In this document: positions 1 to 8,849 of the stretch, in pieces
Position numbering within the stretch: position 1 is the first letter of the stretch
Layout: each line of letters opens with the position of its first letter
The notes under the pieces: model-generated
Told to the model about the DNA's origin: nothing
The model's input: the letters and a program-made list of their open reading frames with translations, nothing else
Database searches by the model: none
Source: Aurantiacibacter rhizosphaerae
GTDB lineage: Bacteria; Pseudomonadota; Alphaproteobacteria; Sphingomonadales; Sphingomonadaceae
Direction of reading: 5' to 3'
Assembly (NCBI RefSeq): GCF_009807005.1
Contig: NZ_WUBR01000002.1
Span: forward strand, 124,001-188,000
DNA length: 64,000 nt
Program-made: the position numbers and the translations under genes

Positions 1-2
1 GC

Positions 3-218
3 GCCAATATGACGCTGCTGGATGCGATGATCTCCGTCGGCGGGCTTTCGGAATATGCGGCAGGCAATCGCGCCAAGCTGATCCGGTTTGACCGGCAGAG
101 CGGACAGCAGCGCGAATTTTCGTTGCGCCTGTCCGATCTGCTGCGCCGCGGCGATAGCGAGGCGAACGTGATGCTGCGCCCCGGCGACGTGATCATCATT
201 CCAGAGAGCATGTTCTAG
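3..218 (+). CDS. XrtA-associated polysaccharide export protein, C-terminal part
   Basis: Only the last ~70 codons lie in the window; the reading frame is open from the left edge. The fragment has the look of an SLBB (soluble-ligand-binding beta-grasp) repeat of Wza-type outer-membrane export proteins: an LLDAMISVGGLSEYA stretch followed by a strand-rich tail ending in LRPGDVIIIPES. Wza-like lipoproteins form the channel through which capsule or exopolysaccharide leaves the cell. The next gene, 15 bases downstream, is the chain length determinant, the usual partner, and the rest of the locus is of the PEP-CTERM/EpsH type, so this is probably the PEP-CTERM-associated export protein (TIGR03027-like). 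The N-terminal signal and polysaccharide-export domain lie outside the window. Confidence 0.82.
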   Translation, partial: ANMTLLDAMISVGGLSEYAAGNRAKLIRFDRQSGQQREFSLRLSDLLRRGDSEANVMLRPGDVIIIPESMF

Positions 219-233
219 GGAAGGGATGCAGCT

Positions 234-1751
234 TTGAACCAGCTTCTCGAAGAATTGCGTGCAGGCATGTGGGCGATCTGGAATCGCCGCTGGCTGGCGC
301 TTGGCATTGCCTGGGGCGTCTGCCTGCTGGGTTGGCTGGTGGTTGCGCTGATACCCAACAGCTATGAAAGCGAGACGCGCATTTTCGTGCAGCTTGACGA
401 TGTGCTGGCCGAACAGATCGGCATCGGCGCAGGCAGCCGCGCGCGGGATATTGATCGCATCCGTCAGACATTGGTGAGTTCGGTAAACCTGGAAAAGGTA
501 GTCCGCTCCACCCGCCTTGGCGACAGTGTGACATCGCCCACCGAAATGGAACGCGCGATCGAGGGGCTCACCAAAGATATCGAAGTGGTGAGCGAAGGCG
601 AGAACATCTTCGAAATCTCCGCCGTCAGCGGCAGGTCCGACCTGTCCGACGCCGAGAACGCAGAGCTGGCGCAAGTGATCGCGCAGCGCATGATCGATAT
701 CTTCCGCGAGGAGAACCTGGGCGGTGCGCGCGGCGAAATGCGCGATTCGATCGAATTTCTGAACCAGCAGCTTGCCCAGCGCGAGGCTGAGCTTGAGGCC
801 GCCGAGGAGCGCCGCCTGGCGTTCGAATCCGCCAATCCAGACCTGATCGGCGGCGCGCAGGCCATTGCCAACCAGCTTACAGCCACGCGCGCGGCATTGC
901 GCTCCGTGGAATCGGATCTTGCCGCATCGCAAGGCGCGCTTGCCGCATTGGAAGGCCAGATCGCCAGCACGCCGCAGACTATCATCACTCCCGGATCGGG
1001 CGGCCCGCAGGCATCGCTGGCGCAGGCCCAGGCAAACCTTGCCGCGATGGAAGCGCGCGGTTTGACCGATGAGCATCCCGATATCGTCGCGGCGCGCCGC
1101 ACCGTTGCGTCCTTGCGCGAGCAGGCGAAATCCGCCGGACCTGCCGGTGGCACCACCAATCCTGCCTACAGCACGCTGCAATCCATGCGGGTGGAGCGCA
1201 TGTCCAATGTGCAATCCCTGCAATCGCGCGCTGCTGCCTTGCGAGCCGAAATCGCCTCCATCACTGCTAGCCAGATGCGTGAACCCGGCGCCGCGGCGGA
1301 AGCCCAGCGCATCAGCCGCGATTACGATGTGCTGCGCGAACAATATGACCAGCTTCTGCAAGATCGCGAAGAACTGCGCCTGCGCGGGCAGGTGGAGAAC
1401 GAGCGTAGCGCCGTGCAGTTCGAAGTCGTCGATCCGCCCACCACGCCGCGCCTTCCGGCTGCGCCGAACCGCCCGCTATTGCTACTGGGCGTGCTGATCG
1501 TAGGCTTGGGGGCGGGCGCGGGCACTGCATTTGCATTGAGCAAGCTTGGCTCCACCTTCGCCACGGCCAGCCAGCTGGAGCGTAGCTTCGGCCTGCCTGT
1601 CATCGGCACGATCTCACACACTTTCACAGAGGCTGGCCGCGAGTTGCGAGCCAAGCGCCTCAAGTATTTCGCCGCCGGGGTCAGTGGCCTGGGCGTCTTG
1701 TTCGTCGTGCTGATGGGCGTTGAATTCGTCCAGCGCGGCATGGTGGCGTGA
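234..1751 (+). CDS. XrtA-system polysaccharide chain length determinant (Wzz/GumC-like)
   Basis: This 505-residue inner-membrane protein has a transmembrane segment near residues 20-40, a long periplasmic region with coiled coil (about 170-240 and 320-390), a PxxPxxPN-type proline-rich motif (PRLPAAPNRP) before a second transmembrane segment near 418-440, and a third hydrophobic stretch at the C-terminus. This is the layout of Wzz/GumC polysaccharide co-polymerases, which set polymer length and contact the export channel. The start is a TTG with a GGGA-type ribosome binding site; no better ATG lies nearby. The cytoplasmic kinase domain is not fused here but encoded by the next gene, as in the PEP-CTERM locus family TIGR03007. 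Confidence 0.9.
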   Translation: MNQLLEELRAGMWAIWNRRWLALGIAWGVCLLGWLVVALIPNSYESETRIFVQLDDVLAEQIGIGAGSRARDIDRIRQTLVSSVNLEKVVRSTRLGDSVTSPTEMERAIEGLTKDIEVVSEGENIFEISAVSGRSDLSDAENAELAQVIAQRMIDIFREENLGGARGEMRDSIEFLNQQLAQREAELEAAEERRLAFESANPDLIGGAQAIANQLTATRAALRSVESDLAASQGALAALEGQIASTPQTIITPGSGGPQASLAQAQANLAAMEARGLTDEHPDIVAARRTVASLREQAKSAGPAGGTTNPAYSTLQSMRVERMSNVQSLQSRAAALRAEIASITASQMREPGAAAEAQRISRDYDVLREQYDQLLQDREELRLRGQVENERSAVQFEVVDPPTTPRLPAAPNRPLLLLGVLIVGLGAGAGTAFALSKLGSTFATASQLERSFGLPVIGTISHTFTEAGRELRAKRLKYFAAGVSGLGVLFVVLMGVEFVQRGMVA

Positions 1752-1762
1752 AGGACAGCGCG

Positions 1763-2773
1763 ATGACAGAACACCGCAAATTGCCCGATCCTCCCAAGAC
1801 GCTGCTAGAACGTGCGGAAAGCATGTTCGGCCTTGGTGGATATACGCCTGCTGCTGTTCCCAAGGAACTGAAGAAGCCTGTCAATCGGCGCCCGAAGCGC
1901 GCCACGCCCAAGGCGCGCGAAGCGGTAATCCCTGCGCAGGACGCAGCGGCACCGCCAACGCAACCTGTCCCTCAGGCCGCGCCTGCGCCGCTTGCCACGC
2001 CGCAGCCGGAACCGGTTTATGAGGATGTGGAGTTCTCCACCACCGTGCATCCCATCGATCGCGATTGCCTGATGCGCCACGGCCTGATTCAGCCGGAGGG
2101 GCAGGTGACAGAGCTTCTGGAAGAATTCCGCATCGTGAAACGCCAGGTGCTGCAATCTGTGCGCAAGGCGCGCGAAACAGGCTCCGGCGCACTGGCGCAG
2201 CGGGTTCTGGTCTGCTCCCCCCATCCTGATGAGGGCAAAAGCTATTGCGCGGCCAATCTCGCCATCGCCCTGGCGGCTGAAAAGGACAGCGAAGTCCTGC
2301 TGGTTGATGCGGATTTTGCCAAGCCATCGCTGCTGAAAATGCTTGGCCTGCCCAAGGGGCCGGGCTTCATGGATATCCTGGCGCGCGAGGACATGAAGGT
2401 GGAGGACTGCGTTCTTGCCACCGATATCGCCGGGCTGCACGTTTTGCCCGCGGGTAATCACACGACATCGGATAGCGAGTACCTTGCCAGCCACCGCACG
2501 GCAGAGGTGCTGGACCGGCTGACCCGTGCCGCGCCCAATCGCATCGTGATCTTTGACAGCCCACCGGCATTGGCCGCATCGCAAGCGGCGGAACTGGCCG
2601 ATCACGTGGGCCAGGCCATCGTCGTGGCGCGCGCGGATCGCACCGGGCAAAGCGCGCTGGAAGATGCGCTGACGCTGCTTTCGTCCTGTCCCGATCTCAA
2701 ATTGCTTCTGAATGCCGCGCATTTCAGCCCCAGCGGTCGCCGCTTTGGTGCCTATTACGGCGAGGACGCCTGA
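1763..2773 (+). CDS. XrtA-associated tyrosine autokinase (BY-kinase, CpsD-like)
   Basis: A cytoplasmic P-loop kinase that would phosphorylate tyrosines and switch the co-polymerase encoded just upstream. The C-terminal two thirds carry a Walker A variant (SPHPDEGKS, about residue 152), a Walker A' (LLVDAD) and a Walker B (RIVIFDSPP). The N-terminal ~90 residues are Pro/Ala/Arg-rich linker. Only two adjacent tyrosines occur near the C-terminus (GAYYGEDA), fewer than the Tyr cluster of classical BY-kinases. I chose the ATG at 1763 because AAGGA sits seven bases before it; a GTG at 1748 overlapping the previous stop would add five residues. The family matches the PEP-CTERM locus autokinase group (TIGR03018-like). 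Confidence 0.87.
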   Translation: MTEHRKLPDPPKTLLERAESMFGLGGYTPAAVPKELKKPVNRRPKRATPKAREAVIPAQDAAAPPTQPVPQAAPAPLATPQPEPVYEDVEFSTTVHPIDRDCLMRHGLIQPEGQVTELLEEFRIVKRQVLQSVRKARETGSGALAQRVLVCSPHPDEGKSYCAANLAIALAAEKDSEVLLVDADFAKPSLLKMLGLPKGPGFMDILAREDMKVEDCVLATDIAGLHVLPAGNHTTSDSEYLASHRTAEVLDRLTRAAPNRIVIFDSPPALAASQAAELADHVGQAIVVARADRTGQSALEDALTLLSSCPDLKLLLNAAHFSPSGRRFGAYYGEDA

Positions 2774-2779
2774 TATTTC

Positions 2780-4456
2780 ATGGCCAAGAGCACGATCTTT
2801 TCAATCAGTCTTGCACTGGCGCTGGCCTGGGTGCCGCACGCGGCACTGGCGCAGGATACGCCGGGCCCAACTGCCGCCATGCCGGATCAGGCCGAATTGG
2901 GTGAGCGCGAACAGCGCACCTCGCGGGTGGACATCGTCCCCTATATCGAGGCGTCACAGGTTATCACCGCGCAGTTGCAGCCGGGCAGCGATGTGCTCAC
3001 CTACACACAGCTTGCCGCTGGCGTGGATGCCGCCGTTGCAGGCCGCAATTCCAATGCCTCCGCTTCCCTCCGGTATGAGCGCGAGATCGGCTATGGCAAT
3101 GCTGCCGACAGCGACACGATTTCAGGTATTGCCCGCGCATCCGTGGGCCTTGTGCGCCGTGGCATAACACTGGAAGCGGGCGGACTTGCATCTCGTACGC
3201 GGCTTGAAAGCAACGGCTTCTCTTCCATCGGTGCCATCGGTGGAAACAATGATGCCACCAGCCAGATCTATTCAGTCTATGCCGGCCCCACCATCCAGAC
3301 GCGGTCCGGCCCGCTGGAAATCAGCGGTGCCTATCGCCTTGGCTATACCCGCGTGGAAACATCGGATGTGGCGATTGCCGCGCCGGGTGGCCAGCAGGTC
3401 GATATCTTCGATGACAGTGTGACCCATAATGCCAACATCCGCTTCGGCGTGGCACCCTATACCGTCGCGCCCGTGGGGCTGGGGATTGGTGGCGGATGGA
3501 ACCGGCAGGATATCTCCAACCTCGATCAGCGCATTGATGATCGCTATGTGCGCGCCGACGTCATCTATCCCGTGTCGCCCAATGTCGCCTTGGTTGGCGG
3601 CGTGGGGTATGAGGATGTGGAGGTTTCCAGCCGCGATGCCCTGCGCGATGCCAACGGCGCGCCGGTGATCGGCAATGACGGACGTTTGGTGACGGATGAG
3701 AGCGAACCGCGCCGCATCGCCTATGAGACAGATGGGCTGATCTGGGACGTGGGCGTCATGTGGCGCCCCAGCATCCGTACCTCGCTGGAGGCGCATGTTG
3801 GCCGCCGCTATGGCTCCACCACATATTACGGCTCTCTGTCATATGTGCCGAGCGTGAATTCCAGCGTGAATGTGTCTGTCTATGACAACATCACCGGCTT
3901 CGGCGGCCAGTTGACCGATGCCCTTGATATGCTGGGTTCCGATTTCCAGGCAGCGCGCAACCCGATCTCTGGCGATCTTGGCGGCTGCGTGATCGGCGCA
4001 GAGGGTAACAATTGCGCACTGGCACAGCTCAATTCGCTGCGGTCCTCCGTATTTCGTAACCGAGGTATAGCCGCAAGCTATTCCGTATCGGGCAGGCGCA
4101 CGTCTTTTGGCGTGGGCGCTGGCTATGATCGCCGCAGCTTCATCGGCGGGCAGGATACGGTGCTGGCCAGCGTCGATGGTGTGATCGACGAAAGCTATTA
4201 CATCGCTGCCAACGCTTCCCGCCAACTGGATCGCAAGTCCGGTCTTTCCGCCGGAGCTTATATCAGCTGGTTCAATGGCGGCTCCGGCACCCTTGGCGAT
4301 GGCATGGGTTATTCCGCATCGCTCGCTTACAACCGCGATATCTGGCGCGGCCTCACCGGCGTTGCCGCCATCGGTATCGACGGTGTCAGCCGCGACAATC
4401 TTCCCGACTTTACTGCCGCATCCGCCCTGTTGGGCCTGCGCTACACATTTGACTGA
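2780..4456 (+). CDS. PEP-CTERM-associated outer-membrane beta-barrel protein
   Basis: This 558-residue protein starts with a Sec signal peptide (cleavage likely after AALAQ near residue 25) and consists of alternating short strands and turns, ending in LRYTFD with aromatic residues near the C-terminus as in outer-membrane barrels. It lies six bases after the autokinase and directly before the locus ATPase, the position of the uncharacterised PEP-CTERM-locus family TIGR03016. I infer a barrel that works in secretion of the polysaccharide or in anchoring it; no catalytic motif is visible. Family assignment rests on context and overall pattern, so the fold is more certain than the role. Confidence 0.78.
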   Translation: MAKSTIFSISLALALAWVPHAALAQDTPGPTAAMPDQAELGEREQRTSRVDIVPYIEASQVITAQLQPGSDVLTYTQLAAGVDAAVAGRNSNASASLRYEREIGYGNAADSDTISGIARASVGLVRRGITLEAGGLASRTRLESNGFSSIGAIGGNNDATSQIYSVYAGPTIQTRSGPLEISGAYRLGYTRVETSDVAIAAPGGQQVDIFDDSVTHNANIRFGVAPYTVAPVGLGIGGGWNRQDISNLDQRIDDRYVRADVIYPVSPNVALVGGVGYEDVEVSSRDALRDANGAPVIGNDGRLVTDESEPRRIAYETDGLIWDVGVMWRPSIRTSLEAHVGRRYGSTTYYGSLSYVPSVNSSVNVSVYDNITGFGGQLTDALDMLGSDFQAARNPISGDLGGCVIGAEGNNCALAQLNSLRSSVFRNRGIAASYSVSGRRTSFGVGAGYDRRSFIGGQDTVLASVDGVIDESYYIAANASRQLDRKSGLSAGAYISWFNGGSGTLGDGMGYSASLAYNRDIWRGLTGVAAIGIDGVSRDNLPDFTAASALLGLRYTFD

Positions 4457-4481
4457 TCGGTCCAGCAAGGAGACCAGAGCC

Positions 4482-5636
4482 ATGTTCGATAACTTCTACG
4501 GCCTCACCGGCAAGCCATTCCAGCTTACGCCCGATCCGGAATTCTATTTCCGCTCCGTCACGCATCGCAAGGCGCTGTCATACCTCGGCTATGGCCTTGC
4601 GCAGGGGGAGGGCTTCATCGTCATCACAGGCGAGGTCGGCTCCGGCAAATCGACGCTGGTGGCGCACATGATGGAAAGCCTGGACGAAAGCCAGGTTACC
4701 GTGGCGCAGATCGTCACCAGCAAGCTGGACGGCGAGGAAATCGTCCACGTCGTGGCGCGCAGCTTCGGCCTCGATATCGAAGGGCACGACAAGGCAACCG
4801 CGCTGACGGAGATCGAAAGCTTCCTGCACGAGGAAGCCCGCGAAGGCCGCCGCTGCCTGCTGGTGCTGGACGAATCGCAGAACCTCACCGTGTCCGCGCT
4901 GGAAGAATTGCGGATGCTCTCGAACTTCCAGCTGGGCAACCATCCCCTGCTGCAAACCCTGCTGCTGGGTCAGCCTGAATTCCGCGTCACCATCCAGAGC
5001 GATCCGGGACTGGAGCAGCTTCGTCAGCGCGTGATCGCAGCGCACCATCTGGAGCCGATGCAGAAGGGCGAGATAGAGCCGTACATTTTCCACCGCCTGA
5101 AAAAGGTGGGCTGGGACGGCAATCCCACCTTCGATCAGCGCGTGTTCTCCGAACTTTATGAGGCGAGCGGCGGCATTCCGCGCCGGGTGAACCAGATTGC
5201 CAATCGCCTGCTGCTGCTGGGCGCAGTGGAAGAGCGTGGCCGGATCGATGCGGCCATGCTGCAAAATGTGCTGGGCGAGATGGAGGCAGAGCGCGCCTTC
5301 CCGGAAGCAGCACCATCGCCCATGCCAGAGGCGGAAAAGGTGTTCGAGCCGGTCAAGGCCATGCCCACCACGCCGCGCGTCGACAAGGAGATGCTGGAAG
5401 AATACCTGGCAGAACGTGACGCGCAGATCGCCGAATTGCAGCAAGCCATCGTGGAGATGGCAGAGCAGCGCGACAGCGCCATCGCCGATGTCGTGAACCC
5501 GGAGGTGGAAACACTGCGCGAACAGATCGCGCGCGTCGAAGCCCGGTGCTTCGAACAGGAACGCACCATCCGCCAGACGCTGACCATGCTGATCGACTGG
5601 ATCGAGAGCGAAATGGATTCGAGCAAGGCCGCTTGA
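4482..5636 (+). CDS. XrtA/PEP-CTERM-associated AAA ATPase (ExeA-like)
   Basis: A 384-residue cytoplasmic ATPase beginning MFDNFYGLTGKPFQLTPDP, the signature opening of the ExeA/GspA-type ATPases and of the PEP-CTERM locus family TIGR03015. Walker A is TGEVGSGKST at about 50-59 and Walker B LLVLDESQNL at about 126-135. The C-terminal part (about 300-380) is a helical, probably coiled-coil extension. The ATG at 4482 has a strong AAGGAGA nine bases upstream; the frame stays open further upstream across the end of the barrel gene, but that extension is not needed. In this setting the ATPase probably supplies energy or assembly control for the polysaccharide export apparatus; its exact partner is unknown. 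Confidence 0.9.
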   Translation: MFDNFYGLTGKPFQLTPDPEFYFRSVTHRKALSYLGYGLAQGEGFIVITGEVGSGKSTLVAHMMESLDESQVTVAQIVTSKLDGEEIVHVVARSFGLDIEGHDKATALTEIESFLHEEAREGRRCLLVLDESQNLTVSALEELRMLSNFQLGNHPLLQTLLLGQPEFRVTIQSDPGLEQLRQRVIAAHHLEPMQKGEIEPYIFHRLKKVGWDGNPTFDQRVFSELYEASGGIPRRVNQIANRLLLLGAVEERGRIDAAMLQNVLGEMEAERAFPEAAPSPMPEAEKVFEPVKAMPTTPRVDKEMLEEYLAERDAQIAELQQAIVEMAEQRDSAIADVVNPEVETLREQIARVEARCFEQERTIRQTLTMLIDWIESEMDSSKAA

Positions 5637-5662
5637 ACGCCTGGCCAAGGAGCTGAAACCCC

Positions 5663-6574
5663 GTGAACGCGCTCAATTTCGATCATGTGCCGGCAAAGCC
5701 TGACGCCATTATCAATGGTTTGTCAGTCGATGTGGAGGACTGGTTTCAGGTCGGCGCGTTCGAAGATGTGATCGAGCGGGATCAGTGGGCATCCCTGGAT
5801 GACAGGGTGGACCGCAATGTTCGCCAGATACTGGACCTGTTCGATACCGTGCAGGCCAAGGGCACGTTTTTCACGCTGGGCTGGGTGGCGCAGCGCCATG
5901 GCCAATTGCTGCACGAAATCGCCAATCGCGGGCATGAAATCGCCAGCCACGGGTGGGATCACCAGCGTGTGTTCCGGCTGGACCCGGCAAGCTTCGCAAC
6001 GGACATTGCGCGCACCCGCAAGGTGCTTGAGGACGCCAGCGGCACTCACGTAGTGGGCTATCGCGCGCCCAGTTTCTCCATCGATGCGCGAACGCCATGG
6101 GCCTTCGATGTGCTGGCGGAAGAGGGCTATACCTACTCGTCCAGCGTCGCGCCGATAGAGCATGATCACTATGGCTGGCCGGAGGCACCGCGCTTCGCAT
6201 TCAAGCCTGTTTCGGGAAGCAATTTCGTGGAGTTGCCCGTCACCACGGCAATGTTTCGCGGCAAGCGACTGGCGGCGGGCGGCGGCGGATTTTTCCGCGT
6301 GCTACCCTATTCTTTCAGCCGATGGGCCATCCGGCAGGTGAATCGTACGGAGGGCCGGCCCGCCGTCTTCTATTTCCATCCGTGGGAAATCGATCCCGGT
6401 CAGCCCCGCGTCGCGGGCGCTCCGCTGCGCTCTCGCCTGCGGCACTACACCAATCTTGACCGGATGGCCGTGAAGCTGGAACATCTGGTGCAGGAATTCC
6501 AGTGGGGCCGGATGGACGCCATCGCCAAGCGCGAAAATCTGCGTCTCCGCCTGGAAAGAGCGGTGCAGCAATGA
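5663..6574 (+). CDS. XrtA-system polysaccharide deacetylase (NodB homology)
   Basis: A 303-residue enzyme of carbohydrate esterase family 4, expected to remove acetyl groups from N-acetylated sugars in the polymer. The opening NGLSVDVEDWFQ gives the catalytic Asp pair (D23, D26); GHEIASHGWDHQ (about 90-101) gives the metal-binding histidines, and GYRAPSFSI follows near 132. A DUF3473-type C-terminal region (YFHPWEIDPGQP) is characteristic of the PEP-CTERM version, TIGR03006. The start is GTG with AAGGAG upstream. The gene is translationally coupled to the next one by an ATGA overlap. There is no signal peptide, so action on lipid-linked precursors in the cytoplasm is more likely than on exported polymer. 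Confidence 0.92.
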   Translation: MNALNFDHVPAKPDAIINGLSVDVEDWFQVGAFEDVIERDQWASLDDRVDRNVRQILDLFDTVQAKGTFFTLGWVAQRHGQLLHEIANRGHEIASHGWDHQRVFRLDPASFATDIARTRKVLEDASGTHVVGYRAPSFSIDARTPWAFDVLAEEGYTYSSSVAPIEHDHYGWPEAPRFAFKPVSGSNFVELPVTTAMFRGKRLAAGGGGFFRVLPYSFSRWAIRQVNRTEGRPAVFYFHPWEIDPGQPRVAGAPLRSRLRHYTNLDRMAVKLEHLVQEFQWGRMDAIAKRENLRLRLERAVQQ

Positions 6575-7629
6575 ACGCGCCTTTCGTCCATACCCGCACA
6601 ACCTTGCGCCCGGCTAACCTGCGCCAGCCAGACGAACTCGCGCTGCTGGAGGGGTTCGTGGCCGAGCTAGGCGGATCGGTATTTCACCGGCCGGCATGGC
6701 TTCTTGCTGTGCAAGAGGGGGCGGGCCAGCGAGCGCTCGGCCTGGTGGCGGAATGCGCGGGCAGGCTAACAGGATGGCTGCCATTGACGGAAGTTCACTC
6801 GCCTATCTTCGGCAGGGCGCTGACATCCTCCGGCTTCGCTGTCGAAGGCGGCGTGCTTGCCGAAGATGCCGAGACAGCGCGCAAGCTTTGCGATGCGGTG
6901 CAGGAATATGCGCTGCGCCTGTCCTGCCCGACGGTGGAACTGCGCGGGCCGGCGTATGGTGACGATTGGCAAATGCGCGAAGACAGTCATTGCGGTTTCA
7001 TCGCGCCGCTGGCCGATGATGATGATGAGCAATTGAAGGCCATTCCGCGAAAGCAGCGTGCAGAGGTGCGCAAGGGGCTGCGCAATGATCTGCGCGTGAC
7101 CATGGGCAATGCTGCGCTGGACAGGGCCGCTCATTACGCCGTCTATGCGGAAAGCGTGCGCAATCTGGGAACGCCAGTCTTTCCCAAAAGCCTGTTTGCC
7201 GCAGTTCTCGATAATCTCGATGCCGATATCCTCACCGCGTGGGACGGCGGCAAACCTGTGTCCAGCGTGCTTTCGCTTTATCACGATGGCGCGGTCATGC
7301 CGTATTGGGGCGGGGGAACACACGCGGCGCGGCACCTGCGCGCGAATGATCGCATGTATTACGAACTGATGCTGCACGCCCGCAGGCGCGGATGCGATCG
7401 GTTTGATTTCGGACGCAGCAAGACAGGCAGCGGTGCATACAACTTCAAGAAGAACTGGGGCTTCGATCCGCAACCGCTGTCCTACGCCAGTTGGACGGCC
7501 CCCGGCCATGAAACGCGCGATGCCGATCCCACCAGTGCTCAACACCAATCGCGTATCGCGCTGTGGAAGAAGCTGCCGCTTGCGCTGGCCAACAGGCTTG
7601 GTCCGCTGATCGCAAGGGGGCTGGGGTGA
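6571..7629 (+). CDS. FemAB-family XrtA/PEP-CTERM-associated protein
   Basis: This 352-residue cytoplasmic protein resembles FemAB/GNAT-type acyl- or aminoacyl-transferases: a FHRPAWL motif near the N-terminus, a central KAIPRKQRAEVRKG stretch, and the C-terminal DFGRSKTGSGAYNFKKNWGF signature that marks the PEP-CTERM locus FemAB family (TIGR03019). The start at 6571 overlaps the deacetylase stop as ATGA. FemAB proteins attach amino acids to peptidoglycan; here the gene is tied to the exopolysaccharide locus, so transfer of an acyl or aminoacyl group to the sugar repeat is a reasonable inference, but no substrate is known. Confidence 0.9.
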   Translation: MNAPFVHTRTTLRPANLRQPDELALLEGFVAELGGSVFHRPAWLLAVQEGAGQRALGLVAECAGRLTGWLPLTEVHSPIFGRALTSSGFAVEGGVLAEDAETARKLCDAVQEYALRLSCPTVELRGPAYGDDWQMREDSHCGFIAPLADDDDEQLKAIPRKQRAEVRKGLRNDLRVTMGNAALDRAAHYAVYAESVRNLGTPVFPKSLFAAVLDNLDADILTAWDGGKPVSSVLSLYHDGAVMPYWGGGTHAARHLRANDRMYYELMLHARRRGCDRFDFGRSKTGSGAYNFKKNWGFDPQPLSYASWTAPGHETRDADPTSAQHQSRIALWKKLPLALANRLGPLIARGLG

Positions 7630-8849
7630 GCGGTGAAATTCTCTTCCTTGCCCATCGCCTGCCTTTTCCGCCTGATCGCGGCGACAAGATTCGATCCCAC
7701 CATATACTGAAGGCTCTGGCGCAGATCGCGCCTGTGCATGTGGGCTGCCTGGCGGAAACCGATGCCGATGTGGCGAACGAGGGTATGCTGTCGGAAGTGG
7801 CGACAAGCTGGTGCATGCCGCGCCGCACCAAGAGCCTGCCACTGGCCGGGATAGAATCTCTTCTGCGCCGCGAGCCTGTCAGCCTTTCCGCCTTCCGCTC
7901 CTCCGCGCTGAGCCACTGGGTCGGAGAGGTGCTGCGGCAACGCGACATTCGGGCCATCTACGTCTTTTCCGGACAAATGGGGCAGTATGTTCCTGCTAGC
8001 TGGAAAGGCCGCCTGGTGGTGGACCTGGTGGATGTCGATTCGGCAAAGTTCGAGGCGTATGGCGTAGCGGGCAAAGGACCGCGGAGCTGGATCGATTGGC
8101 GCGAGGGCCGCTTGCTCTCGCGGGTAGAGGCGGACCTTGTATCACGGGCGGACACCACATTGCTGGTGAGCGAAGCGGAGGCTGAATTCCTGCGCAGCCG
8201 GACGCCGGGCGGTCATGACATCCGGTCGCTTGGCAACGGAATTGATTGCGCGGCCTTTGATCCGGCTGCCGTGGCCCCTGAACCATCGTTAAAAAGTGAT
8301 GGCCCGCATTTCGTCTTCACCGGCCAGATGGATTACGCCCCCAACATCGCAGCGGTAACTCGCATGGCACAGCAGATCATGTCGCTAGTGCAACAGACGC
8401 TTCCCTCGGCACAGTTCCACATCGTGGGCCGCGCCCCTACGAAAGAGGTGCTGGCGCTACACGGCGCCAACGGCACGCATGTGGTGGGGGAGGTGTCCGA
8501 TACGCGCCCCTGGCTCGCGGGTGCAGATGCCGTGGTCGCTCCGCTCACCATCGCGCGCGGCGTGCAGAACAAGGTGCTGGAAGCGATGGCGATGGCCCGT
8601 CCCGTGGTCGTCTCTCCCGATGCGGCGACGGGGATCGACGCGAGGCCCGACCAGCATTTCATCATTACGCAGGACGATGCCGATTTCGCCGCTGCCCTGC
8701 TGCGCCTCTGGCAGCAAAAGGACCAAGCCCGATCGATGGGCGAGGAAGCGCGCCGTTTTGTGCTGAATAATATGAGCTGGCCCGCCACTTTGGCAGACCT
8801 TTCCAATATGCTTGGCATAGCACCGCGGACGCAGCGCGATGCCGCTTGA
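7626..8849 (+). CDS. glycosyltransferase, XrtA/PEP-CTERM-associated (GT4-like)
   Basis: A 407-residue GT-B glycosyltransferase. It starts at a GTG overlapping the FemAB stop (GTGA) and opens with EILFLAHRLPFPPDRGDKIRS, typical of the sugar transferase family of the EpsH1 locus (TIGR03087). The C-terminal half contains FVFTGQMDYAPNIAAV and the donor-binding region with AMARPVVVSP, as in glycosyltransferase group 1. It should add one sugar to the lipid-linked repeat at the cytoplasmic face of the membrane. An alternative ATG lies further upstream inside the FemAB gene but would add residues without counterpart. It overlaps the exosortase gene by 11 bases. Confidence 0.9.
   Translation: MSGEILFLAHRLPFPPDRGDKIRSHHILKALAQIAPVHVGCLAETDADVANEGMLSEVATSWCMPRRTKSLPLAGIESLLRREPVSLSAFRSSALSHWVGEVLRQRDIRAIYVFSGQMGQYVPASWKGRLVVDLVDVDSAKFEAYGVAGKGPRSWIDWREGRLLSRVEADLVSRADTTLLVSEAEAEFLRSRTPGGHDIRSLGNGIDCAAFDPAAVAPEPSLKSDGPHFVFTGQMDYAPNIAAVTRMAQQIMSLVQQTLPSAQFHIVGRAPTKEVLALHGANGTHVVGEVSDTRPWLAGADAVVAPLTIARGVQNKVLEAMAMARPVVVSPDAATGIDARPDQHFIITQDDADFAAALLRLWQQKDQARSMGEEARRFVLNNMSWPATLADLSNMLGIAPRTQRDAA

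Noticed and set aside
7563-7625. Upstream in-frame start for the glycosyltransferase
   Set aside because: It lies inside the FemAB gene; the GTG at 7626 gives the family N-terminus and a GTGA coupling.
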